DNA of 64,000 nt. It comes from Enterobacter cancerogenus (GTDB lineage Bacteria; Pseudomonadota; Gammaproteobacteria; Enterobacterales; Enterobacteriaceae). The notes below the pieces were generated by a model, which was not told where the DNA came from, did not search any database, and saw nothing but the letters and a program-made list of their open reading frames with translations. This document shows, piece by piece, positions 53,645 through 63,753 of this stretch; positions within the stretch are counted from its first letter, which is position 1, and each line of letters begins with the position of its first letter. The stretch is taken from the NCBI GenBank assembly GCA_000773965.1, contig JRUP01000022.1, positions 1 through 64,000 on the forward strand. The letters run 5' to 3'. Made by a program: the position numbers and the translations under genes.

Positions 53645-53673
53645 TTGACAAATTGATGCGTCAATAACATGCA
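53645..53673 (+). promoter_or_regulatory. Candidate dppA promoter
   Basis: Perfect -35 TTGACA (53645-53650), 17 bp, poor -10 CATGCA (53668-53673). A start near 53680 would give a leader of about 125 nt, similar in scale to that of E. coli dppA. Confidence 0.4.
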
Positions 53674-53772
53674 GAGTAGGGCGATTCTGAGAGGCCATTG
53701 GCTATCGGATGACAAAATAAACCACTCGCATGCTGCCCGAACCGCATAAAAAAATTCAGAGGTCGGGCGACG

Positions 53773-53782
53773 CACACAACAT
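53773..53782 (+). promoter_or_regulatory. Candidate GcvB sRNA target in the dppA leader
   Basis: CACACAACAT about 22 nt before the dppA start, C/A-rich as in the GcvB target sites of enterobacterial dppA and oppA leaders. It would pair with the G/U-rich R1 region of GcvB, which is not in this window. Confidence 0.6.
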
Positions 53783-53803
53783 CACATCACAATGGAGCAA
53801 AAC

Positions 53804-55414
53804 ATGATCAACTCCCTGGCTAAATCCAGGATGCTGAAGGTCGGTCTTAGCCTGATTGCTATGACTGTTGCCGCGGGTGTCCAGGCGAAAACCCTCGTAT
53901 ATTGTTCAGAAGGTTCGCCGGAAGGCTTCAACCCACAGCTCTTCACATCGGGTACCACTTACGATGCCAGCTCCGTGCCGATCTACAACCGTCTGGTTGA
54001 GTTCAAAACCGGTACTACCGAGCTGCAGCCTGGCCTGGCTGAAAAATGGGACGTTAGCGAAGATGGTAAAACCTATACCTTCCATCTGCGTAAAGGCGTG
54101 AAGTGGCAAACCACCAAAGACTTTAAGCCAACGCGTACCTTCAACGCTGACGACGTCGTGTTCTCCTTCGAGCGCCAGCTCGACAAAAACAACAAGTACC
54201 ACGGTGTATCGGGCGGCAGCTACGAATACTTCGAAGGTATGGATATGCCGAAGCTGATCGAGAAAATCGAGAAAGTTGACGACTACACCGTACGCTTCAC
54301 CCTTAGCCGTCCTGAAGCGCCGTTCATTGCCGACCTCGGCATGGACTTCGCCTCAATCCTGTCAAAAGAGTATGCGGACAACATGCTGAAAGCCGGCACG
54401 CCAGAGAAGCTGGACCTCAATCCAGTGGGCACCGGTCCATTCGTGCTGCAGCAGTATCAGAAAGATTCACGCATTCTGTATAAAGCCAACCCGGACTTCT
54501 GGGGCACCAAGCCGAAGATTGATCGTCTGGTGTTCTCTATCACGCCTGATGCGTCTGTGCGTTACGCCAAACTGCAGAAGGGTGAGTGCCAGGTGATGCC
54601 GTACCCGAACCCGGCTGACATCGCCAGCATGAAGAAAGATGACAAAATTAACCTGATGGAGCAGCCTGGTCTGAACGTCGGTTACCTGTCATTCAACACC
54701 GAGAAAAAACCGCTGGATAACGTGAAAGTGCGTCAGGCACTGACCATGGCGGTGAACAAACAAGCCATCATCGACGCTGTGTATCAGGGCGCTGGCCAGG
54801 CCGCGAAAAACCTGATCCCACCAACAATGTGGGGCTACAACGACGATGTGAAAGATTACGCTTACGATCCTGCCAAAGCGAAAGAGTTGCTGAAAGAAGC
54901 CGGCATGCCGGATGGTTTCTCTATCGACCTGTGGGCGATGCCGGTACAGCGTCCTTACAACCCGAACGCCCGTCGTATGGCAGAAATGGTTCAGGCTGAC
55001 TGGGCGAAAATTGGCGTGAAAGCCAAGATCGTCACCTTCGAGTGGGGCGAGTACCTGAAACGCGCCAAAGCCGGTGAACACCAGACTGTCATGATGGGCT
55101 GGACCGGTGACAATGGGGATCCGGACAACTTCTTCGCCACCCTGTTTAGCTGTGCCGCCGCCAAAGACGGTTCTAACTACTCACGCTGGTGCTACAAGCC
55201 GTTTGAAGATCTGATTCAGCCTGCACGTGCAGAAGCCGATCACAACAAACGTATTGAGCTCTACAAACAGGCTCAGGTAGTGATGCATGACCAGGCTCCG
55301 GCGCTGATTATTGCTCACTCCACCGTGTATGAGCCGGTGAGCAAGAAAGTGACTGGCTATGTGGTTGATCCATTAGGTAAACATCACTTCGAAAACGTCG
55401 ATATCCAGGAATAA
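53804..55414 (+). CDS. dppA: Dipeptide ABC transporter periplasmic binding protein DppA
   Basis: 536 aa from the ATG at 53804 (GGAG 6 nt upstream); the ATG at 53792 precedes that site. Signal peptide ends at VQA near residue 28, then KTLVYCSEGSPEGFNPQLFTSGTTYDASS, as in E. coli DppA. SBP family 5; it binds dipeptides and passes them to DppBCDF. The body is close to the E. coli sequence (VRQALTMAVNKQAI, MGWTGDNGDPDNFFATLFSC). First gene of dppABCDF, with two hairpins following it. Confidence 0.97.
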   Translation: MINSLAKSRMLKVGLSLIAMTVAAGVQAKTLVYCSEGSPEGFNPQLFTSGTTYDASSVPIYNRLVEFKTGTTELQPGLAEKWDVSEDGKTYTFHLRKGVKWQTTKDFKPTRTFNADDVVFSFERQLDKNNKYHGVSGGSYEYFEGMDMPKLIEKIEKVDDYTVRFTLSRPEAPFIADLGMDFASILSKEYADNMLKAGTPEKLDLNPVGTGPFVLQQYQKDSRILYKANPDFWGTKPKIDRLVFSITPDASVRYAKLQKGECQVMPYPNPADIASMKKDDKINLMEQPGLNVGYLSFNTEKKPLDNVKVRQALTMAVNKQAIIDAVYQGAGQAAKNLIPPTMWGYNDDVKDYAYDPAKAKELLKEAGMPDGFSIDLWAMPVQRPYNPNARRMAEMVQADWAKIGVKAKIVTFEWGEYLKRAKAGEHQTVMMGWTGDNGDPDNFFATLFSCAAAKDGSNYSRWCYKPFEDLIQPARAEADHNKRIELYKQAQVVMHDQAPALIIAHSTVYEPVSKKVTGYVVDPLGKHHFENVDIQE

Positions 55415-55435
55415 CCTTTCGGATTATCGCGGTCT

Positions 55436-55477
55436 GGGCCAGCGCTGCTGGCCCTCGGGCGGCACCTTTGCCGCCCG
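55436..55477 (+). repeat. Two consecutive GC hairpins between dppA and dppB
   Basis: GGGCCAGC-GCT-GCTGGCCC (55436-55454) and CGGGCGGC-ACCTTT-GCCGCCCG (55456-55477), followed shortly by CACTTTTTTT. They probably protect the dppA mRNA 3' end or attenuate reading into dppB, giving more binding protein than transporter. Confidence 0.75.
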
Positions 55478-55612
55478 GTCTCCGCACTTTTTTTCCGGCT
55501 AATTTCTTATATTGAAGCGCTTCTTGCGTCGCGTCCGGCATTGTCGGCTGCGTGTTGTGAGCAATGTAGTCCCTGGCGGCAACGCCACGGGAAATGACTG
55601 AGAATCCGGCTT

Positions 55613-56632
55613 ATGCTGCAATTCATACTCCGACGTCTGGGCCTTGTCATCCCAACGTTCATCGGTATTACCTTACTGACCTTTGCGTTTGTCCATCTGA
55701 TCCCCGGTGACCCGGTGCTGATCATGGCGGGTGAACGCGGTATCTCTCCCGAGCGTCACGCCCAGCTGATGGCCCAATTTGGCCTCGACCAGCCGATGTG
55801 GAAACAGTACATCACCTACATTAATGGTGTGCTGCATGGCGATCTCGGCATCTCGCTGAAAAGCCGCATCCCGGTATGGGATGAGTTTGTCCCTCGTTTC
55901 AAAGCCACGCTGGAACTTGGCATCTGCGCGATGCTCTTCGCGATTGCGGTGGGCATTCCGGTGGGCGTGCTGGCGGCGGTAAAACGCGGTTCGGTGTTTG
56001 ATCATACCGCTGTGGGTATCTCCCTGACCGGTTACTCCATGCCGATTTTCTGGTGGGGCATCATGCTGATCATGCTGGTATCGGTGCAGCTCAACCTGAC
56101 GCCGGTATCCGGGCGTGTCAGTGACACGATTTTCCTTGATGACAGCCACCCACTCACCGGTTTTATGCTGATTGATACGCTGCTGTGGGGTGAAGAGGGC
56201 GATTTCAAAGATGCGGTGATGCACATGATTTTGCCGGCCATTGTGCTGGGCACTATCCCGCTGGCGGTGATCGTGCGTATGACGCGTTCTTCAATGCTGG
56301 AAGTGCTGGGTGAAGATTATATCCGCACTGCGCGCGCTAAAGGCCTGACGCGTATGCGCGTCATCGTGGTGCATGCGCTGCGTAACGCCATGCTGCCAGT
56401 GGTCACCGTGATTGGTCTGCAAGTCGGCACCTTGCTGGCCGGTGCGATTCTGACGGAAACCATCTTCTCATGGCCGGGACTGGGTCGCTGGCTGATCGAA
56501 GCATTGCAGCGCCGTGACTATCCAGTGGTGCAGGGCGGCGTATTGCTGGTGGCAATTCTGATCATTGTGGTCAACCTGCTGGTTGATCTGTTGTACGGCG
56601 TGGTCAATCCGCGCATTCGACATAAGAAATAA
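55613..56632 (+). CDS. dppB: Dipeptide ABC transporter permease DppB
   Basis: 339 aa. MLQFILRRLGLVIPTFIGITLLTFAFVHLIPGDPV start, six transmembrane segments, EAA loop DYIRTARAKGLTRMRVIVVHALRNAMLP, and end NLLVDLLYGVVNPRIRH. It forms the translocation channel with DppC. 10 nt before dppC. Confidence 0.97.
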   Translation: MLQFILRRLGLVIPTFIGITLLTFAFVHLIPGDPVLIMAGERGISPERHAQLMAQFGLDQPMWKQYITYINGVLHGDLGISLKSRIPVWDEFVPRFKATLELGICAMLFAIAVGIPVGVLAAVKRGSVFDHTAVGISLTGYSMPIFWWGIMLIMLVSVQLNLTPVSGRVSDTIFLDDSHPLTGFMLIDTLLWGEEGDFKDAVMHMILPAIVLGTIPLAVIVRMTRSSMLEVLGEDYIRTARAKGLTRMRVIVVHALRNAMLPVVTVIGLQVGTLLAGAILTETIFSWPGLGRWLIEALQRRDYPVVQGGVLLVAILIIVVNLLVDLLYGVVNPRIRHKK

Positions 56633-56642
56633 GGGGGGCATC

Positions 56643-57545
56643 ATGACAACTGTTGATCCCGCAAGCGTAAGCGCTGCACCCAAGCCGATGACCCCGATTC
56701 AGGAATTCTGGCACTACTTCAAACGCAATAAAGGCGCAGTAATTGGCCTGGTTTACATCATTCTGATGCTGCTGATCGCCATCTTCGCTGATGTTCTGGC
56801 GCCACACGCGCCGTCAGAGCAGTTCCGTGATGCGCTGCTGCATCCGCCGGTGTGGCAGGAAGGCGGCAGCTGGAAATTTATCTTTGGCACCGATGACGTG
56901 GGACGTGATGTATTGTCACGCCTGATGTTCGGCGCACGTTTATCGCTGCTGGTCGGCTGTCTGGTGGTGGTGCTGTCGCTGATCCTTGGCGTGGTGTTTG
57001 GTCTGATGGCAGGTTACCTCGGCGGCGTGGTCGACGCGGTGATCATGCGTCTGGTGGATATCATGCTGGCGCTGCCAAGTCTGCTGCTGGCATTGGTGCT
57101 GGTGGCGATCTTTGGTCCGTCGATTGTCAACGCCTCGCTGGCGATCACCTTCGTCGCGCTGCCGCACTATATCCGTCTGACGCGTGCTGCGGTGCTGGTG
57201 GAAGTGAATCGCGACTACGTCACCGCTTCCAGCGTGGCGGGTGCCGGCACGCTGCGCCAGATGTTTGTCAATATTCTGCCTAACTGCCTGGCACCGCTGA
57301 TCGTGCAAGCATCATTAGGCTTCTCCAACGCCATCCTCGATATGGCGGCGTTGGGCTTTCTCGGAATGGGGGCGCAACCGCCAACGCCGGAGTGGGGCAC
57401 CATGCTCTCCGACGTGTTGCAGTATGCGCAAAGTGCCTGGTGGGTGGTGACGTTCCCTGGTGTCGTCATTCTGCTCACCGTGCTGGCATTCAACCTCATG
57501 GGCGATGGTTTGCGTGATGCACTCGACCCGAAACTCAAGCAGTAA
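56643..57545 (+). CDS. dppC: Dipeptide ABC transporter permease DppC
   Basis: 300 aa from the ATG at 56643 (AAGGGGGG upstream). OppC-type N-terminus FKRNKGAVIGLVYIILMLLIAIFAD, FGTDDVGRDVLSRLMFGARLSL, an EAA-type loop in NRDYVTASSVAGAGTLRQMFVNILPNCLAP, and the end FNLMGDGLRDALDPK. Partner of DppB. Confidence 0.97.
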   Translation: MTTVDPASVSAAPKPMTPIQEFWHYFKRNKGAVIGLVYIILMLLIAIFADVLAPHAPSEQFRDALLHPPVWQEGGSWKFIFGTDDVGRDVLSRLMFGARLSLLVGCLVVVLSLILGVVFGLMAGYLGGVVDAVIMRLVDIMLALPSLLLALVLVAIFGPSIVNASLAITFVALPHYIRLTRAAVLVEVNRDYVTASSVAGAGTLRQMFVNILPNCLAPLIVQASLGFSNAILDMAALGFLGMGAQPPTPEWGTMLSDVLQYAQSAWWVVTFPGVVILLTVLAFNLMGDGLRDALDPKLKQ

Positions 57546-57557
57546 AGAGGCACCGAG

Positions 57558-58544
57558 ATGGCACTATTAAATGTAGAAAAACTGTCGGTGCACTTCGGCG
57601 ACGAAAAAACACCGTTCCGTGCAGTAGACCGTATCAGCTACCAGGTTGAACAAGGCCAGGTGGTGGGGATTGTGGGTGAATCCGGCTCCGGTAAGTCGGT
57701 CAGCTCGCTGGCGATTATGGGCCTGATTGATTATCCCGGTCGTGTGATGGCGGAAAAGCTGGAGTTCAACCAGCGCGACTTGCAGAAGATCTCTGAAAAA
57801 GAGCGCCGCCAGTTGGTGGGCGCTGAAGTGGCGATGATCTTCCAGGACCCGATGACCAGCCTCAACCCGTGCTACACCGTAGGCTTCCAGATCATGGAAG
57901 CGCTGAAGGTGCATCAGGGCGGCAGTAAAAGCACCCGTCGTCAGCGCGCCATTGATTTACTGGAACAGGTGGGGATCCCCGATCCGGCGTCGCGTCTGGA
58001 TGTTTATCCGCATCAGCTGTCAGGCGGCATGAGCCAGCGCGTGATGATCGCCATGGCGATTGCCTGCAAACCCAAGCTGCTGATTGCCGATGAACCGACC
58101 ACCGCGCTGGATGTGACCATTCAGGCGCAAATCATCGAACTGCTGCTGGAGTTGCAGAAGCAGGAGAACATGGCGCTGATCCTGATTACCCACGATTTGG
58201 CGCTGGTGGCAGAAGCCGCGCAGCACATCATCGTGATGTACGCCGGCCAGGTCGTGGAGAGCGGTAAAGCGGTAGACATCTTTAAAGCCCCGCGTCATCC
58301 GTACACCCAGGCATTGCTGCGCGCGCTGCCGGAGTTTGCCGCAGATAAAGCGCGTCTGGCTTCGCTGCCGGGAGTGGTGCCGGGCAAATATGATCGTCCA
58401 ACCGGCTGTCTGCTCAATCCGCGCTGTCCGTATGTGACCGAACGCTGCCGTCGTGAAGAACCTGAACTGCGTGACATTCCGGGTCGCCAGTCTAAATGCC
58501 ATTTCCCACTGGATGATGCCGGGAGACCGACTTATGAGTCTTGA
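57558..58544 (+). CDS. dppD: Dipeptide ABC transporter ATPase DppD
   Basis: 328 aa. Walker [18 protein letters not shown] (about residues 40-56), [15 protein letters not shown], signature [15 protein letters not shown], Walker [15 protein letters not shown]-terminal cysteine cluster [14 protein letters not shown] that in this family can hold an Fe-S cluster. It overlaps dppF by 11 bp. Confidence 0.97.
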   Translation: MALLNVEKLSVHFGDEKTPFRAVDRISYQVEQGQVVGIVGESGSGKSVSSLAIMGLIDYPGRVMAEKLEFNQRDLQKISEKERRQLVGAEVAMIFQDPMTSLNPCYTVGFQIMEALKVHQGGSKSTRRQRAIDLLEQVGIPDPASRLDVYPHQLSGGMSQRVMIAMAIACKPKLLIADEPTTALDVTIQAQIIELLLELQKQENMALILITHDLALVAEAAQHIIVMYAGQVVESGKAVDIFKAPRHPYTQALLRALPEFAADKARLASLPGVVPGKYDRPTGCLLNPRCPYVTERCRREEPELRDIPGRQSKCHFPLDDAGRPTYES

Positions 58545-59541
58545 TAATACTCAGCAGGATTACCTGCTGCAGGCGATCGACCTGAAAAAACACTACCCGG
58601 TGAAGAAAGGGCTGTTTGGCCAGGAGCGCCTGGTGAAAGCACTGGATGGCGTCTCGTTCAACCTTGAACGCGGCAAAACGCTGGCGGTGGTCGGTGAGTC
58701 GGGCTGTGGAAAATCCACACTTGGACGCTTGCTGACCATGATTGAAACACCGACCGAAGGCCAGCTTTACTGGCATGGTCAGGATTTGCTGAAACACGAT
58801 CCACAGGCGCAAAAACTGCGTCGTCAGAAAATCCAGATCGTGTTCCAGAACCCGTATGGCTCACTCAATCCGCGTAAGAAAATCAGCCAGATTCTCGAAG
58901 AGCCGTTAGTGATTAACACTTCGCTGACCAAAGCGGAACGCCGTGAGAAGACGCTGGAGATGATGGCGAAGGTGGGCCTAAAAACCGAGCACTACGATCG
59001 CTATCCGCATATGTTTTCCGGTGGCCAGCGTCAGCGTATCGCCATCGCGCGTGGGCTGATGCTCGATCCGGACGTGCTGATCGCTGATGAACCGGTTTCT
59101 GCGCTCGATGTTTCCGTGCGTGCGCAGGTGCTCAACCTGATGATGGATTTGCAGCAGGATTTGGGTTTGTCCTATGTGTTCATTTCTCATGATTTGTCGG
59201 TGGTGGAGCATATCGCAGACGAAGTGATGGTGATGTATTTAGGTCGTTGCGTTGAGCGCGGCAGTAAAGAGGCCATTTTCAGCAATCCGCGTCATCCTTA
59301 TACGCAGGCCTTGTTGTCTGCCACGCCGCGTCTGAATCCAGATGAGCGTCGTGAAAGGATTAAATTGACCGGCGAACTGCCAAGTCCACTCAATCCGCCG
59401 CCGGGCTGTGCGTTTAACGCGCGCTGCCGCCGCCGCTTTGGTACCTGCGTCCAGTTGCAGCCCAAACTTAAGCAATATGGCGAGCAGCAAATTGCCTGTT
59501 TCGCGGTGGATCAGGACGAGAATCAGCCAGTGGGCGTGTAA
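58534..59541 (+). CDS. dppF: Dipeptide ABC transporter ATPase DppF
   Basis: 335 aa from the ATG at 58534 inside the end of dpp[25 protein letters not shown] start, Walker [15 protein letters not shown], signature [15 protein letters not shown], Walker [14 protein letters not shown]-terminal [14 protein letters not shown]. Last gene of the dpp operon, followed by a terminator. Confidence 0.96.
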   Translation: MSLDNTQQDYLLQAIDLKKHYPVKKGLFGQERLVKALDGVSFNLERGKTLAVVGESGCGKSTLGRLLTMIETPTEGQLYWHGQDLLKHDPQAQKLRRQKIQIVFQNPYGSLNPRKKISQILEEPLVINTSLTKAERREKTLEMMAKVGLKTEHYDRYPHMFSGGQRQRIAIARGLMLDPDVLIADEPVSALDVSVRAQVLNLMMDLQQDLGLSYVFISHDLSVVEHIADEVMVMYLGRCVERGSKEAIFSNPRHPYTQALLSATPRLNPDERRERIKLTGELPSPLNPPPGCAFNARCRRRFGTCVQLQPKLKQYGEQQIACFAVDQDENQPVGV

Positions 59542-59560
59542 TTAACAACGCCAAAAATGA

Positions 59561-59591
59561 ATAAAGGCTCCTGCGGGAGCCTTTATTTTTT
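59561..59591 (+). terminator. dppABCDF terminator
   Basis: AAAGGCTCC (59563-59571), TGC, then GGGAGCCTTT and a T-rich tail to 59591. Confidence 0.9.
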
Positions 59592-59735
59592 CCTGCGTTA
59601 TACTTCAGGGATGCTAACAAGAGAAATGTTTCTGCCAGAAGCGCCTGGAAATGTATTACTCCAGTGCATCAGTAATCGATTGGTCCTGATTAGGGGTTAA
59701 ATCGTTAAGGCAAATTCTGAATAGCGTCAGGATTA

Positions 59736-59751
59736 TGTGAGCATAATCACG
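59736..59751 (+). promoter_or_regulatory. CRP-like site in the bcs upstream region
   Basis: TGTGA-N6-TCACG, about 270 bp before bcsO. The 59592-60017 stretch contains no gene that I can support; it is AT-rich and should hold the bcs promoter, though no single -35/-10 pair stands out. Confidence 0.55.
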
Positions 59752-60017
59752 CACCTGTTAAATCCGCAACTTGAACCACTTCTGCTTCATATCAGTAGCT
59801 TAGGTGAATGTTTTTGTCGTTATTATTTCAGTTAATCGATATTAATAAATCTCCGGCCTTAAATATCTGCACGCTTTTTGCATTGCCAGAATTTCAATCA
59901 TATTGATAAAAGTCTTTTGTTGAATACGCCGTTTTTGTAATCAGAATTCCCTCACTCTCTTTTAATGTGTGTGATATATTCGCGGAAAATTCCCTCCCGC
60001 TTTTACAGGCTCTGATC

Positions 60018-60794
60018 ATGAAGAATTACGACGATCTGCAGCGTTTTAAAGAAAAGACCAAAACGCTCGATATCGCTTTTAAGGATATGTCTGGGCAATC
60101 GCAGGAAGCGGATCACAGCCAGTGGGCGATCATTCGCCAATTAGCGACCGATAATGAGCCTGAGTTAGGCAGCGGCCAGCGTATTGACCTGCCACAGCCG
60201 CAGCCGATTCGCGGTGATGAGTTCAGCGCACCCGCTGCTGCACCGGCGGCAATTTCACCTGCGGCCAGCACTTCACGCGGTTCGATTCTCGACAGCCTGG
60301 CGGCCACTGCGCCTGCAGAACCTGCGCCAGCCACGCCGCCTGCGGGAGTCTCGTCTCTGTTCCCGCCTGCACCCGCGGCTAAACCGGCGCCTTCTGTGAT
60401 CTCACAGGCACCGAAAGCGACCCATGTTGAGCGTCAGGCCACGACGTCGCTGTTTCCACCGCCGCCAGCGAAACCGGCTGCTGCACCTTTATCTGCATCC
60501 GCACCTATCGCTGCGGTACCTACAGTGACGCCGGCTCCCGCACCTGTAGCGAACCCTGCTCCAGCGCCTTTAGCCTCACCGATTGCCGCGACATCGGCTG
60601 AAGCGCCGCAGGCTACAACAACGTTCAGTGCGCCCGCGTCTACCTTTACCGCTCCGGTTGAACCGGCGCGTCCGGCAGCTTCTGCACCCTCACGTTTTGG
60701 TGCCCTGTTCCGCTCGCGTGCGACGGAACCTGCTAATCTTTCAAAAGAAACACCCTTAAAACCGCTATTGGAGAAGATTGCGCTATGCCGTTAG
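60018..60794 (+). CDS. bcsO: Cellulose biosynthesis protein BcsO (proline/alanine-rich)
   Basis: 258 aa from the ATG at 60018. The conserved N-terminus is MKNYDDLQRFKEKTKTLDIAFKDM followed by WAIIRQLATD; from about residue 60 to 235 the chain is rich in Pro and Ala and likely disordered. Two short repeated peptides, SLFPPAPA and SLFPPPPAKPA, are visible, and the end contains SRFGALFRSRA. BcsO occurs in some enterobacterial bcs operons; its role is not established. It overlaps bcsQ by 10 bp. The N-terminal extension seen in the longest ORF is not used. Confidence 0.85.
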   Translation: MKNYDDLQRFKEKTKTLDIAFKDMSGQSQEADHSQWAIIRQLATDNEPELGSGQRIDLPQPQPIRGDEFSAPAAAPAAISPAASTSRGSILDSLAATAPAEPAPATPPAGVSSLFPPAPAAKPAPSVISQAPKATHVERQATTSLFPPPPAKPAAAPLSASAPIAAVPTVTPAPAPVANPAPAPLASPIAATSAEAPQATTTFSAPASTFTAPVEPARPAASAPSRFGALFRSRATEPANLSKETPLKPLLEKIALCR

Positions 60795-61585
60795 TTTGTG
60801 TGTGCTCGCCAAAAGGGGGAGTAGGGAAAACCACCATGGCGGCCAACCTTGCATGGAGCCTGGCTCGCGCTGGCAGCAAGGTGTTGGCAATCGATTTCGA
60901 TGTCCAGAACGCATTGCGCCTGCATTTTGGTGTGCCACTGCACGATGGTCGCGGCTTTGTTGCGCGCTCTGAAGAGCAGGCTGACTGGAGCCAATCCATC
61001 CTCACCACCGGCGGTAATATTTTCGTCATGCCTTATGGCGATGTGACCGAAGATCAGCGTGAGCGTTTTGAAGAGAACCTGATTAAAGATCCGCATTTCC
61101 TGCGCCGCGGTCTGGACACGGTTTTAAATTATCCGGGACTGGTCATTATTGCCGATTTCCCGCCAGGCCCAGGTCCGGCACTTAAAGCCATGGCCGCTTT
61201 GGCCGATATGCATTTAGTGGTGATGCTGGCAGATACCGCCTCGGTCTCTTTACTGCCGCAAATTGAAAATGACCGCATGATAGGTCAGCCACTCAATAAT
61301 AAGCGTGGTCATTATTTCGTGCTTAACCAAAGTGACAATCGCCGCAATATTAGCCGTGAAGTCACTGGCTTTATGCAGCAGCGTTTGGGCGAGAATTTAT
61401 TAGGCGTGGTGCATCGTGATGAAAGCGTCGCGGAAGCCAATGCTTCACAACAATCAGTTTATGATTTCAGCCCGGCATCAGCCGCAGCCTTTGATATCGA
61501 ACTGGTGGCGAAGCGCGTAGCCAATATCCTGAATATTACCGTGGGTAACGGTGAAGTTCAGGCACCTATCCGCAGCCATTATTAA
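60785..61585 (+). CDS. bcsQ: Cellulose biosynthesis ParA-like ATPase BcsQ
   Basis: 266 aa. Deviant Walker A CSPKGGVGKTTMAANLAWSLA (residues 7-27) places it in the MinD/ParA family, and IIADFPPGPGPAL holds the Walker B-like Asp. BcsQ localises and assembles the cellulose synthase at the pole in E. coli (there YhjQ). It begins inside the end of bcsO. A 62-nt gap precedes bcsA. Confidence 0.95.
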   Translation: MPLVCVCSPKGGVGKTTMAANLAWSLARAGSKVLAIDFDVQNALRLHFGVPLHDGRGFVARSEEQADWSQSILTTGGNIFVMPYGDVTEDQRERFEENLIKDPHFLRRGLDTVLNYPGLVIIADFPPGPGPALKAMAALADMHLVVMLADTASVSLLPQIENDRMIGQPLNNKRGHYFVLNQSDNRRNISREVTGFMQQRLGENLLGVVHRDESVAEANASQQSVYDFSPASAAAFDIELVAKRVANILNITVGNGEVQAPIRSHY

Positions 61586-61647
61586 TCGCCAGGCATTTGC
61601 CTGGCGGTATTAGCAATAATAACTACACAGCTTCTTTAGGGTGAATC

Positions 61648-63753
61648 ATGAGTAAACTCGGGTTTTACCTGCTGCTGCTGGTGCTTGCACCTGTGGCTGC
61701 GGTAATCGTCATCACGCCTATGGACAGCCAAAAACAATATATTTTTGGCTTAATCAGCATCGGGATGATGTTTTTACTGGGCTTCAGCAAAAGCCGCAAA
61801 ATAACCGTCATCATGGTTATCCTTTCTGCGCTGATGTCGACCCGATATATCTGGTGGCGCACCACGGAGACGCTGCAGTTTAATTCTGAGATTGAAGCGA
61901 TTCTCGGTATCGGCTTATATCTGGCCGAACTGTATGTCTGGCTGATTCTGATTCTCGGCTTCCTGCAAACCACCTGGCCATTAAAACGCACCATTGAACC
62001 GTTGCCGGACGATACCAGCCTGTGGCCTACCGTTGACGTCTATGTCCCGACCTATAACGAAAGCCTCGACGTAGTGCGTGATACCGTGCTGGCGGCGCAG
62101 TGCATCGATTATCCGCGTGACAAGCTCAAGGTCTATCTGCTTGATGACGGCAAGCGCAGCGAGTTTGCGGTTTTTGCCGCCGATGTAGGGGTGGGCTATA
62201 TCACCCGTGACGACAACAGTCATGCGAAAGCCGGTAACCTCAACCATGCGATGAAAATCACCAAGGGTGAGCTGATCTGCATCTTTGACTGTGACCACGT
62301 GGCCACCCGTACTTTCCTGCAGGCGACCGTCGGTCCGTTCCTGAACGATCCCAAGCTGGCGCTGTTACAGACGCCGCACTACTTCTACTCGCCGGATCCG
62401 TTTGAACGTAACCTGCGTGCAGCGCGTACCATTCCGAACGAAGGCGCGCTGTTCTACGGCCCGGTTCAGCAGGGTAACGATAACTGGAACGCCACCTTCT
62501 TCTGCGGTTCCTGTGCGGTGATTCGCCGTAGCGCGCTGGAAGAGATTGGTGGCTTTGCGGTGGAAACCGTGACCGAAGATGCGCACACCGCATTGAAAAT
62601 GCAGCGTTTAGGTTGGGGTTCAGCCTTCCTGGCGATTCCGCTGGCTGCCGGTCTGGCCACCGAACGTCTCGGTCTGCACGTGGTTCAGCGTAACCGCTGG
62701 GCGCGTGGCATGACGCAGATCTTCCGTGTGGATAATCCGCTGTTTGGCCGCGGTCTGAAATGGCAGCAGCGTCTCTGCTACCTCAACGCCATGCTGCACT
62801 TCCAGTTCGGTCTGCCGCGTGTGGCGTTCCTGACCGCGCCGCTGGCGTACCTGCTGTTTAACCTGAACATTATTCACTCGTCGGCGTCGCTGATCTTCGC
62901 CTACGTATTGCCGCATCTGGTGATGTCGCTGTACGTCAACTCCCGCATGAACGGCAAGTTCCGTTACACCTTCTGGGGTGAAATCTACGAAACCGTGATG
63001 TGTTTCCACCTCGTTATCCCGACGCTGCTGACCATGCTGGCACCGAAACGCGGGAAATTTAACGTAACGGATAAAGGCGGTTTGCTTGATCAGGGCTTCT
63101 TCGACTTCCACATCGTGCGTCCGCATGTGATTGTGGCGGTGTTGCTGACCATTGGTATCGTGGCGGGTGTGGTGCGTGCTGTCGCGCATGACTACTTCGG
63201 CGTGGATCCTTATGTTATCGCTCTCAACGTCGGCTGGGCGGTGTTCAGCCTGATCATCCTGATGGCGGCGATTGCCGTGGCGCGCGAAACCAAACAGGTG
63301 CGTAAAACCATTCGTATCGAAGTGCAGATTCCGGCGGTGATTCACTACGCCAGCGGTATCTCATCACGCACCCAAACCAGCGACCTGTCGATGGGCGGTG
63401 CGCAGCTGGATGCGCCGGACAATCGTCATGAGCACGATGAAATCGAAGAGATCGATCTGCTGCTGAAATCCGGTGCCATCACTATTCCGGTGAGCAAAAT
63501 CTCCGGCGACGAAGAGTCTATCCGCCTGCGTTTTGGCGATATGCCGCTGTCGCGCCGCCGTGAACTGGTGCGCGTGGTGCTGGCGCGTGCCGATGCGTGG
63601 ATCCAGCCTGAGTACAAGCAAGACAACCCGCTGGTTTCACTGGGCACTATTATTCGTACCGTATTTGAGCTGTTCTGGCTGACCTGGAAAGATCGCCGTG
63701 AGAAGCGTAAGCGTGATAACCAGCCAGCAGTAAAAGAGGACAGCGCAGTATGA
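61648..63753 (+). CDS. bcsA: Cellulose synthase catalytic subunit BcsA (UDP-forming)
   Basis: 701 aa, shorter than the 872-aa E. coli protein because the extra N-terminal region is missing. GT2 active-site residues are complete: LLDDGKRSEF, D214-C-D216, T309-E310-D311, and Q347-R-N-R350-W351. The C-terminal PilZ domain for cyclic di-GMP has R552-K-T-I-R556 and DLSMGG (D579, S581, G584). About eight transmembrane segments flank the GT domain. It polymerises UDP-glucose and extrudes cellulose with BcsB. Its stop overlaps the bcsB start (ATGA). Confidence 0.97.
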   Translation: MSKLGFYLLLLVLAPVAAVIVITPMDSQKQYIFGLISIGMMFLLGFSKSRKITVIMVILSALMSTRYIWWRTTETLQFNSEIEAILGIGLYLAELYVWLILILGFLQTTWPLKRTIEPLPDDTSLWPTVDVYVPTYNESLDVVRDTVLAAQCIDYPRDKLKVYLLDDGKRSEFAVFAADVGVGYITRDDNSHAKAGNLNHAMKITKGELICIFDCDHVATRTFLQATVGPFLNDPKLALLQTPHYFYSPDPFERNLRAARTIPNEGALFYGPVQQGNDNWNATFFCGSCAVIRRSALEEIGGFAVETVTEDAHTALKMQRLGWGSAFLAIPLAAGLATERLGLHVVQRNRWARGMTQIFRVDNPLFGRGLKWQQRLCYLNAMLHFQFGLPRVAFLTAPLAYLLFNLNIIHSSASLIFAYVLPHLVMSLYVNSRMNGKFRYTFWGEIYETVMCFHLVIPTLLTMLAPKRGKFNVTDKGGLLDQGFFDFHIVRPHVIVAVLLTIGIVAGVVRAVAHDYFGVDPYVIALNVGWAVFSLIILMAAIAVARETKQVRKTIRIEVQIPAVIHYASGISSRTQTSDLSMGGAQLDAPDNRHEHDEIEEIDLLLKSGAITIPVSKISGDEESIRLRFGDMPLSRRRELVRVVLARADAWIQPEYKQDNPLVSLGTIIRTVFELFWLTWKDRREKRKRDNQPAVKEDSAV

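Noticed and set aside
53575..53775. 66-codon minus-strand ORF upstream of dppA
   Set aside because: It lies on the dppA promoter and leader, has no ribosome site and no similarity I recognise.
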